Assembly: GCF_003293745.1 (NCBI RefSeq)
Contig: NZ_PTLZ01000004.1
Span: 62,001-126,000 of the forward strand
Direction: 5' to 3'
Origin: Herminiimonas fonticola
GTDB taxonomy: Bacteria; Pseudomonadota; Gammaproteobacteria; Burkholderiales; Burkholderiaceae_D
DNA: 64,000 bases
Positions within the stretch are counted from its first letter, which is position 1. Each line of letters starts with the position of its first letter. The notes beneath the pieces were generated by a model, which had not been told where the DNA came from, did no database searches, and saw only the letters and a list, made by a program, of their open reading frames with translations. A program made the position numbers and the translations under genes. Shown one piece after another: positions 39,721 to 50,015 of this stretch.

Positions 39721-39729
39721 GTGTTCTGT

Positions 39730-40860
39730 TCAATTTATCGGTGTGGATGCATTGATGATGCCGCCGCCAAGGCAAACATCGCCTTGGTAAAGCACTGCAG
39801 ATTGCCCCGGTGTGACGGCCCATTGTGGGGTCTCAAAGTTGAGTGAAAAGCTGTCGCTGCCGGTGTGCTGTACACAGGCCACATCGGCTTGCCGATAACG
39901 CGTCTTGGCCGACAGTTGTTCCATGTCGGGTGGGCTGCCGGCGACCCAGCTCATTTGACCGGCGCTTAATTCAGACGACAGCAGCCATGGATGATCGTGC
40001 CCTTGCACTATATATAGTGTGTTGGTCGCGACGTCTTTGCGGGCAACGTACCAAGGGTCGCTATTGCCGTCGGTATTTTTGTGCGTCTTCATGCCACCCA
40101 AGCCTATGCCTTTGCGTTGGCCCAGCGTGTAAAAACTCAAGCCTACATGTTCGCCGACGATCACTCCATCCGGCGTTTTCATCGGGCCCGGTTGATATGA
40201 CAGATAGCGATTCAGGAAGTCACGGAATGGACGTTCGCCGATGAAGCAGATGCCGGTGGAATCTTTTTTCGTCGCATTTGGCAGCTTCAGTTGTTCGGCG
40301 ATCTTGCGCACTTCGGTTTTGCGAATTTCACCGAGTGGGAAGAGGGTCTTAGCCAATTGCGCCTGATTCAAACGATGCAGGAAATAACTTTGATCCTTGC
40401 TGGCATCGACAGCTTTCAGTAACTGCGTTTGACCGGCGTTCGGTCCCGACGTCACTTCGCGTACACGCGCATAGTGGCCGGTGGCAATCATGTCAGCGCC
40501 TAATAACATGGCGTGATCAAGGAATGCTTTGAATTTGATTTCGGCATTGCACAGCACGTCCGGATTTGGCGTACGACCGGCCTGATATTCGCGCAAGAAC
40601 TCGGCGAATACGCGGTCTTTATATTCAGAGGCAAAATTGACGGCTTCGATGTCGACACCAACCACGTCGGCGACACTGACCGCATCTATCCAGTCCTGGC
40701 GTGTCGAACAATATTCGGAGTCGTCGTCATCTTCCCAGTTCTTCATGAACAGGCCGATGACTTCGTAGCCTTGTTCTTTTAATAGCCACGCAGATACTGA
40801 CGAATCGACGCCGCCTGACATGCCGATGACGACACGTTTTTTTGTCGGACCTTTAGCCAC
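39730..40860 (-). CDS. mnmA: tRNA-specific 2-thiouridylase MnmA
   Basis: A 376-residue enzyme that thiolates U34 of Lys, Glu and Gln tRNAs using sulfur relayed from IscS through the Tus proteins. It has the PP-loop SGGVDS (residues 15-20), the first catalytic cysteine C104 ([11 protein letters not shown]) and the second, C205 ([10 protein letters not shown]). The start overlaps the Nudix gene stop by eight bases, matching the nudJ-mnmA order known in enterobacteria. Confidence 0.96.
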   Translation of the reverse strand: MAKGPTKKRVVIGMSGGVDSSVSAWLLKEQGYEVIGLFMKNWEDDDDSEYCSTRQDWIDAVSVADVVGVDIEAVNFASEYKDRVFAEFLREYQAGRTPNPDVLCNAEIKFKAFLDHAMLLGADMIATGHYARVREVTSGPNAGQTQLLKAVDASKDQSYFLHRLNQAQLAKTLFPLGEIRKTEVRKIAEQLKLPNATKKDSTGICFIGERPFRDFLNRYLSYQPGPMKTPDGVIVGEHVGLSFYTLGQRKGIGLGGMKTHKNTDGNSDPWYVARKDVATNTLYIVQGHDHPWLLSSELSAGQMSWVAGSPPDMEQLSAKTRYRQADVACVQHTGSDSFSLNFETPQWAVTPGQSAVLYQGDVCLGGGIINASTPIN

Positions 40861-41338
40861 CGATCACCTCGTAGACCGCCGGATCAGTTTGCAGCAACGA
40901 CAGTGGGGCACGTTTTCCTGCGATATAGTCATCGACGCGCGCCAATACAGAAGGGCTGCGGTGCTTGTCTTTGCAGGCGACCAGTTCGTCGTAGCTCATC
41001 CAGACGGCGCGCAGAATGCCGACGTCCAGCGGTTGATCGTGCTGGGCACCGACTTCGCCGCAAAAGCTGAAGCTCAAATAAGTAACGTCGTGGCCGGTGC
41101 GCGCAGAAACATAACGCGACATATACATGCCGACCAAGGCAGTAGGGATGAAATCGTGGGCGGTTTCTTCCAGGGTTTCGCGGACGACAGCCTGCTCCAG
41201 CGATTCGTGTGGGTCTAGATGACCGGCAGGCTGATTAAAGCGCACGCCTTCGCTGGTCTCTTCCTCTACCAGTAGGAAAAGTCCATCACGCTCAATGATG
41301 GCGGCAACAGTAACAGATGGTTTCCAGACGTCAGGCAT
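40853..41338 (-). CDS. Nudix hydrolase, NudJ-like
   Basis: A 161-residue pyrophosphohydrolase. The Nudix box is complete: [20 protein letters not shown], followed by T-A. The N-terminus has [17 protein letters not shown] and RFNQPAG. NudJ hydrolyses thiamine pyrimidine pyrophosphates and nucleoside tri/diphosphates in E. coli; the adjacency with mnmA supports the NudJ call. The substrate here is inferred. Confidence 0.87.
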   Translation of the reverse strand: MPDVWKPSVTVAAIIERDGLFLLVEEETSEGVRFNQPAGHLDPHESLEQAVVRETLEETAHDFIPTALVGMYMSRYVSARTGHDVTYLSFSFCGEVGAQHDQPLDVGILRAVWMSYDELVACKDKHRSPSVLARVDDYIAGKRAPLSLLQTDPAVYEVIGG

Positions 41339-41451
41339 AGGGGCTCTCGGAATAACCCGCTATTTTAGCGCGCACGGAAGAAAGTTGCCCGCAATGTTTC
41401 CCCGGCTGAAAATGTTGTAAAAAATGAGTCAGGTCAAGATTGCGCATCTTT

Positions 41452-41697
41452 GCCTTTGCTAAGGCGGACATTTAGCTTTATGCTTATTGGTTCGTTGCTC
41501 CAACGGAAGCCGACGAAAAGCACGCGCACCTTGGCTAAGCCGAGTAGCGTGCTCGCCCGATGGATCGGCGCGAATTCTCTTGTAGCTGTGAAAAAGTCGG
41601 TTACAGGAATGACTGCTTCAGACTGGCGGAAGCCGCCGGTTCTGGGGAAATACATAAATAATTGATTTGCCTTCGCCATGTTTTGGCGTTGAGGCAA
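41452..41697 (+). ncRNA. Candidate structured RNA/leader upstream of panD
   Basis: Seven hairpins lie in series: GCCTT/AAGGC (41452-41465), 41489-41511 (CGTTG-CTC-CAACG), AGCACGC/GCGTGCT (41519-41553, with an inner stem), 41554-41570 (CGCCCGAT/ATCGGCG, one bulge), a 10-bp stem with wobbles (41579-41607), 41620-41642 (CTGGCGG/CCGCCGG), and TTGCCT-CGCC/GGCG-AGGCAA (41667-41697). The panD start is 28 bases after the last one. It matches no RNA family I recognise. It may be a cis-regulatory leader of panD or an independent small RNA. An open frame of 71 codons (41450-41665) overlaps it, but I do not think that encodes a protein. Confidence 0.45.
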
Positions 41698-41724
41698 GGG
41701 TTTGAATAACGGAACGGAAGAAAC

Positions 41725-42084
41725 ATGCAACGTATTATGCTCAGGGCTAAAATTCACCGCGCAAAGGTGACTCAGGCTGACCTGCACTACGAAGGTTCGT
41801 GCGGGATCGACGCGGATTTGCTGGATGCTGCCGATATCAAGATTGGCGAAAGAATTGAGCTGTACAACATTAATAATGGTGAACGCTTTTCCACTTATGC
41901 CATTCAAGGCGTACGAGGCAGCGGCGAAATCTCGTTGAACGGAGCAGCTGCGCGCCGTGCGCACCTCGGCGACTTGATGATTATTTGCACCTATGGTCCG
42001 ATGAGTGATGAAGAAATCGCAACCTATGTTCCGAAGATTGTTTTCGTTGATGAAGACAACCATTTCGCCGGAATGAAAGATTAA
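41725..42084 (+). CDS. panD: Aspartate 1-decarboxylase
   Basis: A 119-residue pyruvoyl enzyme that makes beta-alanine for pantothenate. The self-cleavage site G24-S25 is in YEGSCGID; Ser25 becomes the pyruvoyl group. Further conserved parts are [13 protein letters not shown] and [14 protein letters not shown]. Length fits the family. It follows the hairpin-rich region and is not next to panB or panC in this window. Confidence 0.96.
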   Translation: MQRIMLRAKIHRAKVTQADLHYEGSCGIDADLLDAADIKIGERIELYNINNGERFSTYAIQGVRGSGEISLNGAAARRAHLGDLMIICTYGPMSDEEIATYVPKIVFVDEDNHFAGMKD

Positions 42085-42111
42085 TAATATCCAACCTTAA
42101 CGCTAGAAAGT

Positions 42112-42150
42112 CCCGGTCGCGCCATTAGTGCCGCTTGAGCCGGGTTTATT
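42112..42150 (+). terminator. Possible terminator after panD
   Basis: CCCGG (42112-42116) pairs with CCGGG (42140-42144), with partial inner pairing GCG/CGC, and TTTATT follows. Weak. Confidence 0.45.
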
Positions 42151-42206
42151 CGTGTGCGTTATTTCACTGGTAGTAAAGAATTTAAACAAACTATGAGAGA
42201 TGCATT

Positions 42207-43805
42207 ATGTCTTTAGTTATAGGAGTGCCGCGGGAGTCATTCCCCGGGGAAAAACGGGTGGCAACAGTACCCGAAGTCGTTGAAAAGCTGATCAAACTCG
42301 GCTTTTCCGTCAGCGTAGAATCCGGCGCCGGTGACGACGCTAACTTCAGCGACGATACCTACCGCGCTGCCGGCGCACAGATCGTGCAAGGCGCTGCCAA
42401 CTTGTGGTCCGGGTCCGATATCGTCTTCAAGGTGCGTGCTCCAAGTGCCGATGAAGTCGGTCTGATTCGCGAAGGCAGCACCCTGATCGGCTTCATCTGG
42501 CCGGCACAGAATCCTGAATTGATGCAGCAGCTTGCGGCCAAGCGCGTTACCGTTTTGGCTATGGACTCGCTGCCACGCACGTTGTCGCGCGCGCAGAAGA
42601 TGGATGCTTTGACCTCCACCGCCGGTGTCAGTGGCTATCGCGCCGTCATCGAGGCTGCCAATGCCTTCGGTCGTTTCTTCAACGGCCAGATCACGGCTGC
42701 AGGCAAGGTTCCTCCGGCTAAAGTATTTATCGCAGGTGCTGGCGTGGCCGGTTTGGCTGCGATCGGTACGGCTGCCAGCCTGGGCGCCATCGTGCGCGCC
42801 AACGATACTCGTGCCGAAGTGGCCGATCAAGTTGTATCGTTGGGCGGCGAATTTGTTAAGGTCGATTTTGAAGAAGAAGGTTCGGGCGGCGGCGGCTATG
42901 CCAAGGTCATGTCCGAAGGTTTCCAGGCTGCGCAGCGTGAGATGTACGCCCAGCAGGCCAAGGAATGCGACATTATCATCACCACCGCGTTGATCCCTGG
43001 CAAACCAGCTCCGAAACTGATAACCGCCGAAATGGTTCAGTCCATGAAACCCGGCAGCGTGATCGTCGATATGGCGGCCGAGCAAGGCGGCAACTGCGAA
43101 CTGACCGAACCTGGCAAGGTTGTAGTAAAACATGGCGTGACCATCGTTGGTTACACTGACCTGCCGAGCCGTTTGCCTAAGCAGGCCAGTACGCTGTACT
43201 CAACTAACCTGCTGCGCTTGACCGAAGAGCTGTGCAAGGACGCTGAAGGTAAAAAGACGACTGACGGCATCATCAACGTCAATATGGAAGACGAAGCCAT
43301 TCGCGGACTGACCGTCATCAAGGAAGGCAACATCACCTGGCCGCCTCCACCGCCGAAACAAGTGGCTGCTCCGGCTGCCAAACCGGTTGTGGCTCCAACG
43401 CCATCACATGGTCATGGTCCTAGCACCAAAGTGTCGTCGCCAACCCGCGTGGCGACCATGTTTGCATTCGCCATTCTGTTGTTTGGTTTGATTGGCTATG
43501 GCGCGCCAACGGCTTTCCTCGGCCACTTGACAGTGTTTGTACTGGGTTGCTTCATTGGTTACATGGTGGTCTGGAATGTGACACCGGCATTGCATACGCC
43601 TCTGATGAGCGTTACCAACTCCATTTCGTCGATCATCGTGATCGGTGCGCTGGTGCAGGTCGCTCCTCCGTTGGCTGATGGCATGGCGCGTCCCGAGCTG
43701 CTGATCAAGTGCCTCGCCGCTGCTGGCATCGCTTTGACCGCAATCAACATGTTCGGTGGCTTTGCTGTTACCCGTCGCATGCTTGATATGTTCCGTAAGA
43801 ATTAA
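42207..43805 (+). CDS. pntA: NAD(P) transhydrogenase subunit alpha
   Basis: A 532-residue subunit of the proton-translocating transhydrogenase, which reduces NADP+ with NADH at the cost of the proton gradient. Domain I (NAD binding) fills about residues 1-380, starting [19 protein letters not shown] and including a glycine-rich [20 protein letters not shown] Pro/Ala-rich linker ([19 protein letters not shown]) leads to four C-terminal membrane helices. This is the single-chain E. coli type alpha subunit, not split into pntAA and pntAB. pntB follows after ten bases. Confidence 0.95.
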   Translation: MSLVIGVPRESFPGEKRVATVPEVVEKLIKLGFSVSVESGAGDDANFSDDTYRAAGAQIVQGAANLWSGSDIVFKVRAPSADEVGLIREGSTLIGFIWPAQNPELMQQLAAKRVTVLAMDSLPRTLSRAQKMDALTSTAGVSGYRAVIEAANAFGRFFNGQITAAGKVPPAKVFIAGAGVAGLAAIGTAASLGAIVRANDTRAEVADQVVSLGGEFVKVDFEEEGSGGGGYAKVMSEGFQAAQREMYAQQAKECDIIITTALIPGKPAPKLITAEMVQSMKPGSVIVDMAAEQGGNCELTEPGKVVVKHGVTIVGYTDLPSRLPKQASTLYSTNLLRLTEELCKDAEGKKTTDGIINVNMEDEAIRGLTVIKEGNITWPPPPPKQVAAPAAKPVVAPTPSHGHGPSTKVSSPTRVATMFAFAILLFGLIGYGAPTAFLGHLTVFVLGCFIGYMVVWNVTPALHTPLMSVTNSISSIIVIGALVQVAPPLADGMARPELLIKCLAAAGIALTAINMFGGFAVTRRMLDMFRKN

Positions 43806-43815
43806 GGAGACCACA

Positions 43816-45228
43816 ATGTCTGCAAATCTGGCCACTGTCTCCTACATCGGAGCAACCATTCTTTTTATCCTCAGCCTGGGTGGCTTGTCGCATCCGGAAA
43901 CTTCGCGTCGCGGTAACCTTTACGGCATGATCGGTATGGGCATTGCTGTGCTCGCTACCATCATTGGGCCACGTGTAACACCTGAAGGTTACGCATGGAT
44001 CATCGCTGCGCTCGTCGTCGGTGGTTCTATCGGTCTGTACGCCGCCAAGAAGGTCAAAATGACCGAAATGCCGGAACTGGTCGCATTGATGCACAGTTTC
44101 GTCGGTCTGGCCGCAGCTTTGGTTGGTTTCGCCAGCTATATCGATCCGTCGATCCATCTGGAAGGCGCTGAAAAAGCGATCCACCAGGTTGAAATTTACG
44201 TCGGTATCTTCATCGGTGCAGTAACGTTCTCGGGTTCCCTGATTGCGTTTGGCAAACTGAACGGCAAAATCGGCGGTAAGCCATTGATGCTGCCAGCACG
44301 TCACTTCATCAACCTGATCGGCTTGCTGCTCGTGATCTGGTTCGGTCGTGAGTTCATGAATGCACCAGACGTTGCCAGCGGTATGACACCGTTGATCATC
44401 ATGACCATCATCGCTTTGCTGTTCGGCGTACACATGGTGATGGCGATCGGTGGTGCCGATATGCCGGTCGTGGTTTCGATGCTCAACAGCTACTCTGGCT
44501 GGGCGGCTTCGGCTACCGGTTTCATGCTCGGTAATGATTTGCTGATCGTGACTGGTGCGCTGGTTGGTTCGTCAGGTGCGATTCTGTCGTACATCATGTG
44601 CCAAGCGATGAACCGCAACTTCTTCAGCGTGATCGCCGGTGGTTTTGGTGGCGGCGCTCCGAAGGCGGGCGGCGCTGTTAAAGAGCAGGTTGGTGAAGCG
44701 ACTCCTGTTTCCGCACAAGAAACCGCAGAACTGCTGCGTGAAGCAAAAAGCGTTGTCATCGTGCCGGGTTACGGTATGGCAGTGGCACAAGCTCAGCACA
44801 CAGTAAACGACATCACCAAGTTCTTGCGTGCCAAAGGTACCAAGGTTCGTTTCGCGATCCACCCTGTTGCAGGTCGTATGCCTGGTCACATGAACGTGTT
44901 GCTGGCTGAAGCCAAAGTGCCTTACGACATCGTGATGGAAATGGACGAGATCAACGAAGACTTCCCGGATACCGACGTAGTCATGGTTATCGGTGCTAAT
45001 GACATCGTGAATCCGGACGCGCAAGAAGATCCGGACAGCCCGATCGCTGGTATGCCAGTGCTCGAGGTCTGGAAGGCTGAAACTTCGATCGTCATGAAGC
45101 GTTCGATGGCTTCCGGTTACGCTGGTGTCGACAATCCGCTGTTCTACAAAGAAAACAATCGCATGTTGTTTGGCGATGCGAAGAAAATGCTGGATGAAGT
45201 TTTGACGACTCTTGAGTCCAGAAGCTGA
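43816..45228 (+). CDS. pntB: NAD(P) transhydrogenase subunit beta
   Basis: A 470-residue subunit with about nine membrane helices, followed by the NADP-binding domain III ([19 protein letters not shown], then [18 protein letters not shown]). I start it at ATG 43816, which is preceded by a TAAGGAGA ribosome site; upstream in-frame codons run into pntA. Ends at a strong terminator. Confidence 0.95.
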   Translation: MSANLATVSYIGATILFILSLGGLSHPETSRRGNLYGMIGMGIAVLATIIGPRVTPEGYAWIIAALVVGGSIGLYAAKKVKMTEMPELVALMHSFVGLAAALVGFASYIDPSIHLEGAEKAIHQVEIYVGIFIGAVTFSGSLIAFGKLNGKIGGKPLMLPARHFINLIGLLLVIWFGREFMNAPDVASGMTPLIIMTIIALLFGVHMVMAIGGADMPVVVSMLNSYSGWAASATGFMLGNDLLIVTGALVGSSGAILSYIMCQAMNRNFFSVIAGGFGGGAPKAGGAVKEQVGEATPVSAQETAELLREAKSVVIVPGYGMAVAQAQHTVNDITKFLRAKGTKVRFAIHPVAGRMPGHMNVLLAEAKVPYDIVMEMDEINEDFPDTDVVMVIGANDIVNPDAQEDPDSPIAGMPVLEVWKAETSIVMKRSMASGYAGVDNPLFYKENNRMLFGDAKKMLDEVLTTLESRS

Positions 45229-45243
45229 TAAGCATGTTTCGAT

Positions 45244-45271
45244 AAAAAAGCCCGCGTAAGCGGGCTTTTTT
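45244..45271. terminator. Terminator after pntB
   Basis: AAAAAAGCCCGC pairs perfectly with GCGGGCTTTTTT over GTAA. It can serve both pntB and the converging LysR gene. Confidence 0.9.
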
Positions 45272-45318
45272 ATTGGGGTCTTGCGAAGCAGATTCTTAAT
45301 GAAGTGAAAAGCGAACGC

Positions 45319-46224
45319 TTACCTACTCCAATAGCCTGGCTGGCTGTACATGGTTTTTAAATGCGAGATGAATAAACGCACCTTGGCCGGGACGTTTCTC
45401 TGTTGCGGATAAACAGCCATGATGTCGTATTCAGGAATCGCGTAGTCATCCAGCACGGTTTCCAGCAAGCCGCTTTCCAGCTGGCTTTGAATCTCCCACA
45501 CAGAGCGCCAGGCGATGCCCAGGCCTTCCGTCATCCAGCGATGCAGCAATTCGCCGTCGTTACAGTCCAGACTGCCCTGTGCGCGCACCGATACGGTTTT
45601 GCCGCGGTAATTAAAATACCAGCCGCGTTGCTGTCCACCTTGAAGATTAAAGGAGAGGCAATTATGATTAGCCAGATCGTCCAGCGTTTTTGGCTTACCA
45701 TGCTTGTCGAAGTATTCCTTCGTGCCGCACACCACACGTTTATTTGCGGCAAGTTTTATGGCAACGAAATTCGGGTCGATGTTGCCACCAATACGAATAC
45801 CCATGTCATAACCTTCTTGCACCAGATCGACGACGCGATCGGTCAGGTTGAATGACATTTTGAGCCCGGGATGTTGTTCCAGAAATTCCTGTGCATACGG
45901 TGCTACGTGTTGGCGACCGAAAGATGCAGGGGCAGAAATGATCAGATGCCCGGTGACTTTGTTATTGCCTGCTGAGAGCGCGCTTTCCGCCAGATCCAGT
46001 TCTCCCAGCATTTTGCGGCAATGTTCCAGATAGACGGAACCTTCTTCGGTGAGAGCTAGCCTACGTGTGGAGCGGTGCAGCAGGCGAACGCCGAGGCGTT
46101 TTTCTAAAGTGTCAATGCGGCGCCCGACCATGACGGGGGTGACTTGCAAGGCCAATGCGGCTGCGGCGAAGCTGTTATGTTCGACCGCCATCACAAAGGC
46201 TTCTATCTGTTTGAGCTTATCCAT
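45319..46224 (-). CDS. LysR-family regulator divergent from gcl
   Basis: A 301-residue LysR-type regulator. The N-terminal HTH is KQIEAFVMAVEHNSFAAAAL, then VTPVMVGRRIDTLEKRLG, in the CrgA/AaeR-like branch. It lies 107 bases from gcl in divergent orientation, the classic LysR layout, and a dyad sits in the gap. It is therefore the best candidate controller of glyoxylate carboligase genes. The effector is unknown; glyoxylate or tartronate semialdehyde would be guesses. Confidence 0.88.
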   Translation of the reverse strand: MDKLKQIEAFVMAVEHNSFAAAALALQVTPVMVGRRIDTLEKRLGVRLLHRSTRRLALTEEGSVYLEHCRKMLGELDLAESALSAGNNKVTGHLIISAPASFGRQHVAPYAQEFLEQHPGLKMSFNLTDRVVDLVQEGYDMGIRIGGNIDPNFVAIKLAANKRVVCGTKEYFDKHGKPKTLDDLANHNCLSFNLQGGQQRGWYFNYRGKTVSVRAQGSLDCNDGELLHRWMTEGLGIAWRSVWEIQSQLESGLLETVLDDYAIPEYDIMAVYPQQRNVPAKVRLFISHLKTMYSQPGYWSR

Positions 46225-46263
46225 TCGATACTTTAAGTATTTAATTGGTTAATTAATAGTCGT

Positions 46264-46287
46264 ATTCTAAATTTAACACATTAGAAT
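46264..46287 (+). promoter_or_regulatory. Dyad in the LysR-gcl gap
   Basis: ATTCTAA (46264-46270) and TTAGAAT (46281-46287) form perfect arms separated by ten bases, near the middle of the divergent intergenic region. This fits a LysR binding site for gcl control. Confidence 0.55.
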
Positions 46288-46331
46288 TACTATACACATC
46301 AGGAAAATTTCATTTCAATGGAGATACAGTA

Positions 46332-48080
46332 ATGGCAAAGATGACAGCAGCCCAAGCAGCAGTTTGGGTAATGCAGAAAGAAGGCATTGATCAGGCGTTC
46401 GGCGTACCAGGCGCAGCTATCAACCCGTTTTACTCCGCCATGCAAAAGCAAGGCACGATCAAACACATTCTGGCTCGCCACGTAGAAGGCGCGACCCACA
46501 TGGCTGAGGGTTACACCCGCGCCAAAACTGGCAACATCGGTGTTGCGCTCGCTACTTCGGGTCCTGGCGGCACAGACATGATCACCGGTCTGTACTCGGC
46601 AATCGCTGATTCGATTCCAATCTTGTGCGTCACTGGTCAAGCGCCACGTGCACGTTTGCACAAAGAAGATTTCCAAGCTGTTGATATCGAAACAATCTCC
46701 AAGCCAGTAACCAAATGGTCGGTCATGGTTCGCGAGCCAGCATTGGTTCCGCAAGTGTTCCAACAAGCTTTCCACATCATGCGTTCAGGCCGTCCAGGCC
46801 CAGTGCTGATCGATTTGCCGTTCGACGTGCAAGTTGCTGAAATCGAATTCGATCCAGATCTGTACGAGCCGTTGCCAGTCTACAAACCAGCAGCGACCCG
46901 CAAACAAATCGAAGCTGCAATCACCATGTTGAACGCTGCAGAGCGTCCATTGCTGATTTCCGGCGGCGGCGTGATCAATGCAAACGCAACACCATTGATG
47001 CTCGAATTCGCTGAGCTGGTTAATGTTCCTGTCGTTCCAACCCTGATGGGCTGGGGCACAGTACCTGATGATCATCCACTGATGGTCGGTATGGTTGGTC
47101 TGCAAACTTCGCACCGTTACGGTAACGCGACAATGCTGGCTTCGGACTTCGCATTCGGTATCGGTAACCGTTGGGCTAACCGTTTCACCGGTTCTATCGA
47201 CGTCTTCACTAAAGATCGTAAATTCGTACACATCGACATCGAACCGACACAAATCGGTCGCGTGTTTGGCCCAGACCTCGGTATCACTTCCGACGCTGGC
47301 GCAGCACTGAAATTGATGATCGAAGTAGCGAAAGAATTGAAAGCTGCCGGCAAACTGAAAAACCGTGATGCATGGTTGGCTGAGTGCCAAGAACGCAAAC
47401 GCACCATGTTGCGTAAAACTGATTTCGACGTAACGCCTATCAAACCACAACGTGTTTACCAAGAAATGAACACAGTGTTCGGCAAAACAGCGCGCTATGT
47501 TTCGAACATCGGTTTGTCGCAAATCGCTGCAGGTCAATTCCTGCACGTGTACAAGGAACGTAACTGGATCAACTGCGGTCAAGCAGGTCCATTGGGCTGG
47601 ACTATCCCGGCTGCTCTGGGTGTCCGGGCTGCAGATCCAACCAGCGAAATCGTTGCTATCACAGGCGATTACGACTTCCAGTTCCTGATCGAAGAACTGG
47701 CAGCTGGCGCGCAATTCAACCTGCCATACATTCACGTGTTGGTGAACAACTCGTACCTGGGCCTGATCCGTCAAGCACAACGTATGTTCACAATGGACTA
47801 CTGCGTATCGCTGGCATTCGACAACATCAACTCGACCGAAAACGCTTCGTACGGTGTTGATCACGTTAAAGTTACTGAAGGCCTCGGCTGTAAAGCAATT
47901 CGCGTCTATAACCCAGACGACATCCAACCTGCGCTGCGTAAAGCACAAGAATGGATCAAAGAATTCAAAGTACCAGTCGTGGTTGAAATCATCCTCGAAC
48001 GCGTAACCAACATCGCGATGGGCACCGAAATCAACGCGATCAACGAATTCGAAGAAATCCTCGACGTTAAGGGTGCTTAA
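46332..48080 (+). CDS. gcl: Glyoxylate carboligase (tartronate-semialdehyde synthase)
   Basis: A 582-residue TPP enzyme that joins two glyoxylate molecules to tartronate semialdehyde with loss of CO2. Position 51 is valine ([14 protein letters not shown]) where most TPP enzymes have the catalytic glutamate; this is the known hallmark of Gcl. The TPP/Mg motif runs from [12 protein letters not shown] to LVNNSYLGL. hyi follows one base after the stop. The codon use, rich in CCA for proline, suggests a highly expressed gene. Confidence 0.96.
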   Translation: MAKMTAAQAAVWVMQKEGIDQAFGVPGAAINPFYSAMQKQGTIKHILARHVEGATHMAEGYTRAKTGNIGVALATSGPGGTDMITGLYSAIADSIPILCVTGQAPRARLHKEDFQAVDIETISKPVTKWSVMVREPALVPQVFQQAFHIMRSGRPGPVLIDLPFDVQVAEIEFDPDLYEPLPVYKPAATRKQIEAAITMLNAAERPLLISGGGVINANATPLMLEFAELVNVPVVPTLMGWGTVPDDHPLMVGMVGLQTSHRYGNATMLASDFAFGIGNRWANRFTGSIDVFTKDRKFVHIDIEPTQIGRVFGPDLGITSDAGAALKLMIEVAKELKAAGKLKNRDAWLAECQERKRTMLRKTDFDVTPIKPQRVYQEMNTVFGKTARYVSNIGLSQIAAGQFLHVYKERNWINCGQAGPLGWTIPAALGVRAADPTSEIVAITGDYDFQFLIEELAAGAQFNLPYIHVLVNNSYLGLIRQAQRMFTMDYCVSLAFDNINSTENASYGVDHVKVTEGLGCKAIRVYNPDDIQPALRKAQEWIKEFKVPVVVEIILERVTNIAMGTEINAINEFEEILDVKGA

Positions 48081-48081
48081 G

Positions 48082-48861
48082 ATGACGAAACTTGCTGCTA
48101 ATCTGACGATGCTGTTCAACGAGGTTCCATTCATGGACCGCTTTGAACAAGCTGCAAAGAATGGCTTCAAAGGCGTTGAATTCCTGTTTCCATACGATTT
48201 CCCAGCGGCTGATGTCGCTGCGAAATTGAAGGAAAACAATCTGGAAATGGTTCTGCACAATCTGCCAGCCGGTAACTGGGCTGGTGGTGAGCGCGGTATC
48301 GCTTGCCATCCGGATCGTGTAGAAGAATTCAAGGCTGGCGTAGATAAAGCAATTGAATACGTCAAAGTGCTCGGCACCAAACAAGTCAACATCCTGTCCG
48401 GTATCGTGCCTGCTGGCGTAACGCATGAACAAGCAGAAGCGACTCTGGTTGCCAACTTGAAATATGCAGCTGCCAAATTGAAAGCAGAAGGTATCCCATT
48501 GTTGATCGAAGCGATCAACACATTCGATATCCCTGGCTTCTTCTTGACCGGCACCAAACAGACTCTGGACATCATTGCCAAAGTCGGTTCCGATAACCTG
48601 TTCTTCCAATACGACATCTATCACATGCAACGCATGGAAGGTGAGTTGGCGAACACGATGAAGAACAACCTCGCGGTGATTCCTCATCTGCAACTGGCAG
48701 ACAATCCAGGTCGTTTTGAACCAGGTACAGGTGAAATCAACTACACCTTCCTGTTCAAGTTCCTGGATGAAATCGGTTACAAGGGTTGGATCGGTTGTGA
48801 GTACAAGCCTAAAGCTGGTACGGTAGAAGGATTGGGCTGGCGCGCAGCGCACGGTCTATAA
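48082..48861 (+). CDS. hyi: Hydroxypyruvate isomerase
   Basis: A 259-residue TIM-barrel isomerase of the AP-endonuclease-2 superfamily. It interconverts hydroxypyruvate and tartronate semialdehyde. Conserved pieces are FNEVPFMDRFEQAAKNGFKG near the start, EAINTFDIPGFFL, and YDIYHMQRMEG and IGCEYKPKAGT, which hold the metal and catalytic glutamates. The ATG at 48082 directly follows gcl. Confidence 0.93.
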   Translation: MTKLAANLTMLFNEVPFMDRFEQAAKNGFKGVEFLFPYDFPAADVAAKLKENNLEMVLHNLPAGNWAGGERGIACHPDRVEEFKAGVDKAIEYVKVLGTKQVNILSGIVPAGVTHEQAEATLVANLKYAAAKLKAEGIPLLIEAINTFDIPGFFLTGTKQTLDIIAKVGSDNLFFQYDIYHMQRMEGELANTMKNNLAVIPHLQLADNPGRFEPGTGEINYTFLFKFLDEIGYKGWIGCEYKPKAGTVEGLGWRAAHGL

Positions 48862-48883
48862 TGTAGCGTCTCTAAGCATACTG

Positions 48884-48915
48884 AGCGGTCCGACATCGGG
48901 CCGCTTGGTATTTTT
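48884..48915 (+). other. Terminator-like hairpin between hyi and glxR
   Basis: AGCGGTCC pairs with GGGCCGCT over GACATC, followed by TTGGTATTTTT. Placed inside the operon, it may lower expression of the downstream genes. Confidence 0.5.
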
Positions 48916-48957
48916 ACTGGGTACGTTTTATTACACTTAAATAATCAGGAGTCAGTC

Positions 48958-49845
48958 ATGGCAAAAGTTGGATTTATTGGTTTGGGTATCATGGGCGCAC
49001 CAATGGCGCTGAACCTGCAAAAGGGTGGTCACCAACTGTTTTTGCATGATCAAAAAGCACCAGCACAAGAACTAATCGATGGCGGCGCAACTGTTTGCGC
49101 ATCGGGTGCTGACGTTGCTAAAAACGCAGACATCATCATCACCATGGTGCCGGATACCCCGCACGTGGACGCAGTTCTGTTTGGCGCAAATGGCGTTGCA
49201 GCTGGTTTGTCCAAAGGCAAAATCGTGGTCGACATGAGCTCGATCTCGCCTATCGCTACCAAAGAATTCGCTAAAAAAATTAACGCTCTGGGTTGCGAAT
49301 ACCTGGATGCACCAGTATCCGGTGGTGAAGTCGGCGCGAAAGCAGCTTCGTTAACCATCATGATCGGTGGTTCGGAAGCAGCATTTGCAACCGTCAAACC
49401 ATTGTTCGAATTGATGGGTAAAAACATCACTCTGGTCGGCGGTAACGGCGACGGTCAAACCACTAAAGTGGCGAACCAGATCATCGTTGCATTGAACATT
49501 CAAGCTGTTTCCGAAGCATTGTTGTTCGCTTCGAAAGCAGGCGCAGATCCAGCGAAAGTTCGTCAAGCATTGATGGGCGGCTTTGCTAACTCGCGCATTC
49601 TGGAAGTACATGGCGAACGCATGATCAAACGTACGTTCAACCCAGGCTTCCGTATCGAGTTGCACCAAAAAGATTTGAACCTTGCATTGCAAGGCGCAAA
49701 AGCAATGGGTGTTTCCTTGCCAAACACAGCTGCTACGCAAGAGCTGATGAATGCATGCGCAGCTAACGGCATGAGCGGTCTCGATCACTCGGCACTGTGC
49801 CGCGCGATTGAAATCATGTCGAACCACGAAATCGCTAAAGCGTAA
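48958..49845 (+). CDS. glxR: Tartronate semialdehyde reductase
   Basis: A 295-residue beta-hydroxyacid dehydrogenase that reduces tartronate semialdehyde to D-glycerate with NAD(P)H. The nucleotide motif is GFIGLGIMGAPMALNL, the substrate loop DAPVSGGEVGA, and the catalytic lysine is in TKVANQIIVALNIQAVSE. AGGAG precedes the ATG. Between hyi and the glycerate kinase, it matches the GlxR/GarR role. Confidence 0.94.
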   Translation: MAKVGFIGLGIMGAPMALNLQKGGHQLFLHDQKAPAQELIDGGATVCASGADVAKNADIIITMVPDTPHVDAVLFGANGVAAGLSKGKIVVDMSSISPIATKEFAKKINALGCEYLDAPVSGGEVGAKAASLTIMIGGSEAAFATVKPLFELMGKNITLVGGNGDGQTTKVANQIIVALNIQAVSEALLFASKAGADPAKVRQALMGGFANSRILEVHGERMIKRTFNPGFRIELHQKDLNLALQGAKAMGVSLPNTAATQELMNACAANGMSGLDHSALCRAIEIMSNHEIAKA

Positions 49846-49865
49846 TTTCGTTTCGATAGTCGTTC

Positions 49866-49905
49866 AACCGGCATTGCGCTTGTATGCAATGCCGGTTTGA
49901 TTCTC
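49866..49905 (+). terminator. Terminator-like hairpin after glxR
   Basis: AACCGGCATTGC pairs perfectly with GCAATGCCGGTT over an eight-base loop. The following TTTGATTCT is a poor T run, so termination may be partial. Confidence 0.55.
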
Positions 49906-50015
49906 GCGGTTTTTACGCGCAGTGAATCAAATAAAGCATCACATAGTTTGCATCACAAGATTTGCACCACAGATTTAATACGCACTTCCCCAATTCTTAG
50001 GAATATTCTCGCCAC

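Noticed and set aside
41450-41665. 71-codon plus-strand frame in the panD upstream region
   Set aside because: It begins at TTG without a ribosome site, and the region is better explained by its dense hairpins. The overlapping minus-strand frame also runs through panD.
48857-48862. TATAAT at the hyi stop as a promoter for glxR
   Set aside because: No -35 at the proper distance and it lies in coding sequence, so chance is likely.
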